Shown here: piece by piece, positions 4,911 to 6,385 of the stretch
Position numbering within the stretch: position 1 is the stretch's first letter
How the letters are laid out: the number at the start of each line of letters is the position of its first letter
DNA from: Planctomycetaceae bacterium
GTDB lineage: Bacteria; Planctomycetota; Planctomycetia; Pirellulales; UBA1268
NCBI GenBank assembly: GCA_030616935.1
Contig: JAUWWJ010000095.1
Location: forward strand, 1-6,385
Direction: 5' to 3'
DNA: 6,385 bases
Notes under the pieces: generated by a model
Database searches by the model: none
The model's input: the letters and a program-made list of their open reading frames with translations, nothing else
Told to the model about the DNA's origin: nothing
Position numbers and translations under genes: made by a program

Positions 4911-6233
4911 ATGTTCAAATCCTCCCTCATTCACATTCTCTTGATTCCTCTTTTTCTCACTCCAGCATGTGCAGAAGAAGCGTGGCAAGTCACAGAAAAA
5001 GCGTGGGAGGCGTTCGCTGATGAAGACTGGGATGCTGTTGAAACACTCGCCAGTCGGGCCACACAAAGGTGGGGAGCAAAGGCCAAAGAGATTAACAAGA
5101 CCCTGATCGCATTTCCTTCTGCAGATAAAGCCAAAAAATTTGCCAACCTTAACGAATTAGCAACCATTACGTTTCTTAAAGGTGAGGCACTTCTTAAGAA
5201 GGGTGATACAGATGGCGCTCTTGCTGCCTACTACACCCTGCTTGCCGACTACAGTTTTGGACAATGTTGGGATAAGAAGGGCTGGTGGTGGCAACCAGCG
5301 ACAGCTGCAAAGGATCAGATTGCGAGACTAGCACCCAATAACCAAGTCGATATTCATCTCGATACCGCTCCAATAAAAAAGTCACTTAGACTGCCTGGAA
5401 AAAAGGGGATCTGTTTCACACTTCGACAAAAAGATAATGACGGTTCTTGGGAAGAAAATATCCCAAAAATACAAGCGATAAGACCGTATTGGAATTATTC
5501 GTGGGATACGGCACTGATCGAGCAACAGCCCACCAATAGTGCATTCCTACCAATGGTTTGGGGCGCTTGGGAAGCAGACGAATTGCGCGAGCGTTTAAAC
5601 AAGCACATTGTCCCGAAGATCAAGTCGGGCGACGTACATCGGATATTAGGTTTCAATGAGCCGGACAAACCCGAGCAAGCGAACATGCCTTATACAGAAG
5701 CCTTAAAATATTGGCCCATATTGGAGTCACTTCATGTTCCTCTATGCAGTCCGGCTTGCGCGAATCCGTTGAGCGATATTGATGACAGTACACAGGGTGT
5801 GAGAGGCACGTGGATGCGTGACTTTATGAAGGCGGCTGACAAACGTGGGTACCGCGTAGATTACATTGGTGTGCATTGGTATGGAGGTGCCAGTCCTATC
5901 GCATTCAAACAGCGGATGATGGACATCTACAAAGCGTACGGGCAGAGGCCCTTATTGATTACGGAGTTTGCTCTTGCAGACTGGGGTGCAAAAACACCGG
6001 GAGAGAATTCCGTCACGCAAGAAGATGTCCTTGCATTTATGCAGAACGTACTGCCCTGGATGGAGCAGCAGAACTGGATTGCCGGCTATGCCTGGTTCTC
6101 GTTCGAAAGCGACGACCCGAATGGCTGCTCTTCCGCACTCTTTGATGATGACGGCAATCTGACGGCAAGCGGCCAGTTTTATCAAAGTGTCACAAACGAA
6201 GATCCAAATGGCGACCAGAGTATTGCGTTGTAG
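4911..6233 (+). CDS. Secreted glycosyl hydrolase, GH128-like core with N-terminal TPR-like region
   Basis: The 440-residue product starts with a signal peptide (hydrophobic LIHILLIPLFLTPACA, 6-21); cleavage is likely before EEAW. Residues about 25-141 look like helical repeats of TPR type, for example AWEAFADEDWDAVETLASRA (31-50) and FLKGEALLKKGDTDGALAAY (88-107), ending in an aromatic QCWDKKGWWWQ (118-128). From about 165 onward is the Glyco_hydro_cc/GH128-type core: YWNYSWD (193-199), FLPMVWGAWE (212-221), RILGFNEPDKPEQANM (244-259), CSPACANP (279-286), DYIGVHWYGG (317-326), LLITEFALADWG (348-359) and AGYAWFSFE (391-399). E250 (FNEPD) and E352 (TEFA) fit the acid/base and nucleophile positions. 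Known GH128 enzymes cleave beta-1,3-glucans; that substrate is an inference here. No clear Shine-Dalgarno precedes the ATG, but the signal peptide begins right there. Confidence 0.88.
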   Translation: MFKSSLIHILLIPLFLTPACAEEAWQVTEKAWEAFADEDWDAVETLASRATQRWGAKAKEINKTLIAFPSADKAKKFANLNELATITFLKGEALLKKGDTDGALAAYYTLLADYSFGQCWDKKGWWWQPATAAKDQIARLAPNNQVDIHLDTAPIKKSLRLPGKKGICFTLRQKDNDGSWEENIPKIQAIRPYWNYSWDTALIEQQPTNSAFLPMVWGAWEADELRERLNKHIVPKIKSGDVHRILGFNEPDKPEQANMPYTEALKYWPILESLHVPLCSPACANPLSDIDDSTQGVRGTWMRDFMKAADKRGYRVDYIGVHWYGGASPIAFKQRMMDIYKAYGQRPLLITEFALADWGAKTPGENSVTQEDVLAFMQNVLPWMEQQNWIAGYAWFSFESDDPNGCSSALFDDDGNLTASGQFYQSVTNEDPNGDQSIAL

Positions 6234-6324
6234 GCCATGCACCATGACCATACAGAGGGCCCGAGACGGAATGAAGTAGCCGGGGGATAATCAGCTGAAC
6301 ACCGTGTTGAGTTGTGGGCTGGAT

Positions 6325-6351
6325 TCAAGATAGTTAACGCCCCTATCTTGA
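6325..6351. repeat. Strong inverted repeat downstream of the glycosyl hydrolase
   Basis: TCAAGATAG (6325-6333) and CTATCTTGA (6343-6351) are perfect nine-base complements around a 9-base loop, about 90 bases after the hydrolase stop. It could act as a transcription-end hairpin for this gene, but GAGTTCCGC follows rather than a T-run, so it is not a standard intrinsic terminator. An operator for a gene beyond the window is equally possible. Confidence 0.45.
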
Positions 6352-6385
6352 GAGTTCCGCTCAGTTGCTTTTCGTTTAAACTGAC

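Noticed and set aside
1..6385. Search for tRNA, rRNA, CRISPR repeats and insertion-sequence ends
   Set aside because: No cloverleaf, conserved rRNA segment, regularly spaced repeats, transposase motifs or terminal inverted repeats with target duplications were seen by eye.

Overview
The window looks like a chromosomal stretch from a free-living, probably aquatic bacterium of the Planctomycetes/Verrucomicrobia/Lentisphaerae type. This is an inference. It rests on the ThuA-like exported protein, the cysteine-poor FmdB variant, a secreted glycosyl hydrolase with a TPR-like front end, mostly weak Shine-Dalgarno sequences and wide gaps between genes. No rRNA, tRNA, CRISPR array, insertion sequence or phage gene is visible.

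Layout, left to right. 73-447 (+): small membrane protein with three predicted helices. 743-1102 (-): pterin-4a-carbinolamine dehydratase (phhB family), convergent with the first gene. 1103-1557: promoter region for phhB, then a coding-like forward frame without an ATG. 1558-1764 (+): FmdB-type small protein that lacks the usual zinc-ribbon cysteines and ends in a Cys-rich tail. 1765-2065: hairpins plus a coding-like minus-strand frame broken by two in-frame stops. 2066-2431 (+): NTF2-fold (SnoaL/DUF4440/CaMKII-association-like) protein with the best ribosome binding site of the window. 2596-3609 (+): exported ThuA-like protein. 3697-4725 (+): exported DUF1254/DUF1214 protein. 4911-6233 (+): exported glycosyl hydrolase with a GH128-like catalytic core. 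6234-6385: a strong inverted repeat and no gene.

The left half is a set of unrelated housekeeping or accessory genes on both strands. The right half holds three consecutive same-strand genes for proteins with signal peptides. At least two have their own promoter-like sequences, so they form a neighbourhood of exported proteins rather than a proven operon. The hydrolase suggests breakdown or remodelling of a beta-glucan-like polysaccharide. ThuA-like proteins are often found near sugar-use genes, but a shared pathway here is only an inference.

I do not see a clearly new multi-gene system. The most useful leads are the two probable gene remnants flanking fmdB, the alternative RNA pairings around the start of the NTF2-fold gene, the Cys-rearranged FmdB protein, and the TPR-plus-hydrolase architecture.
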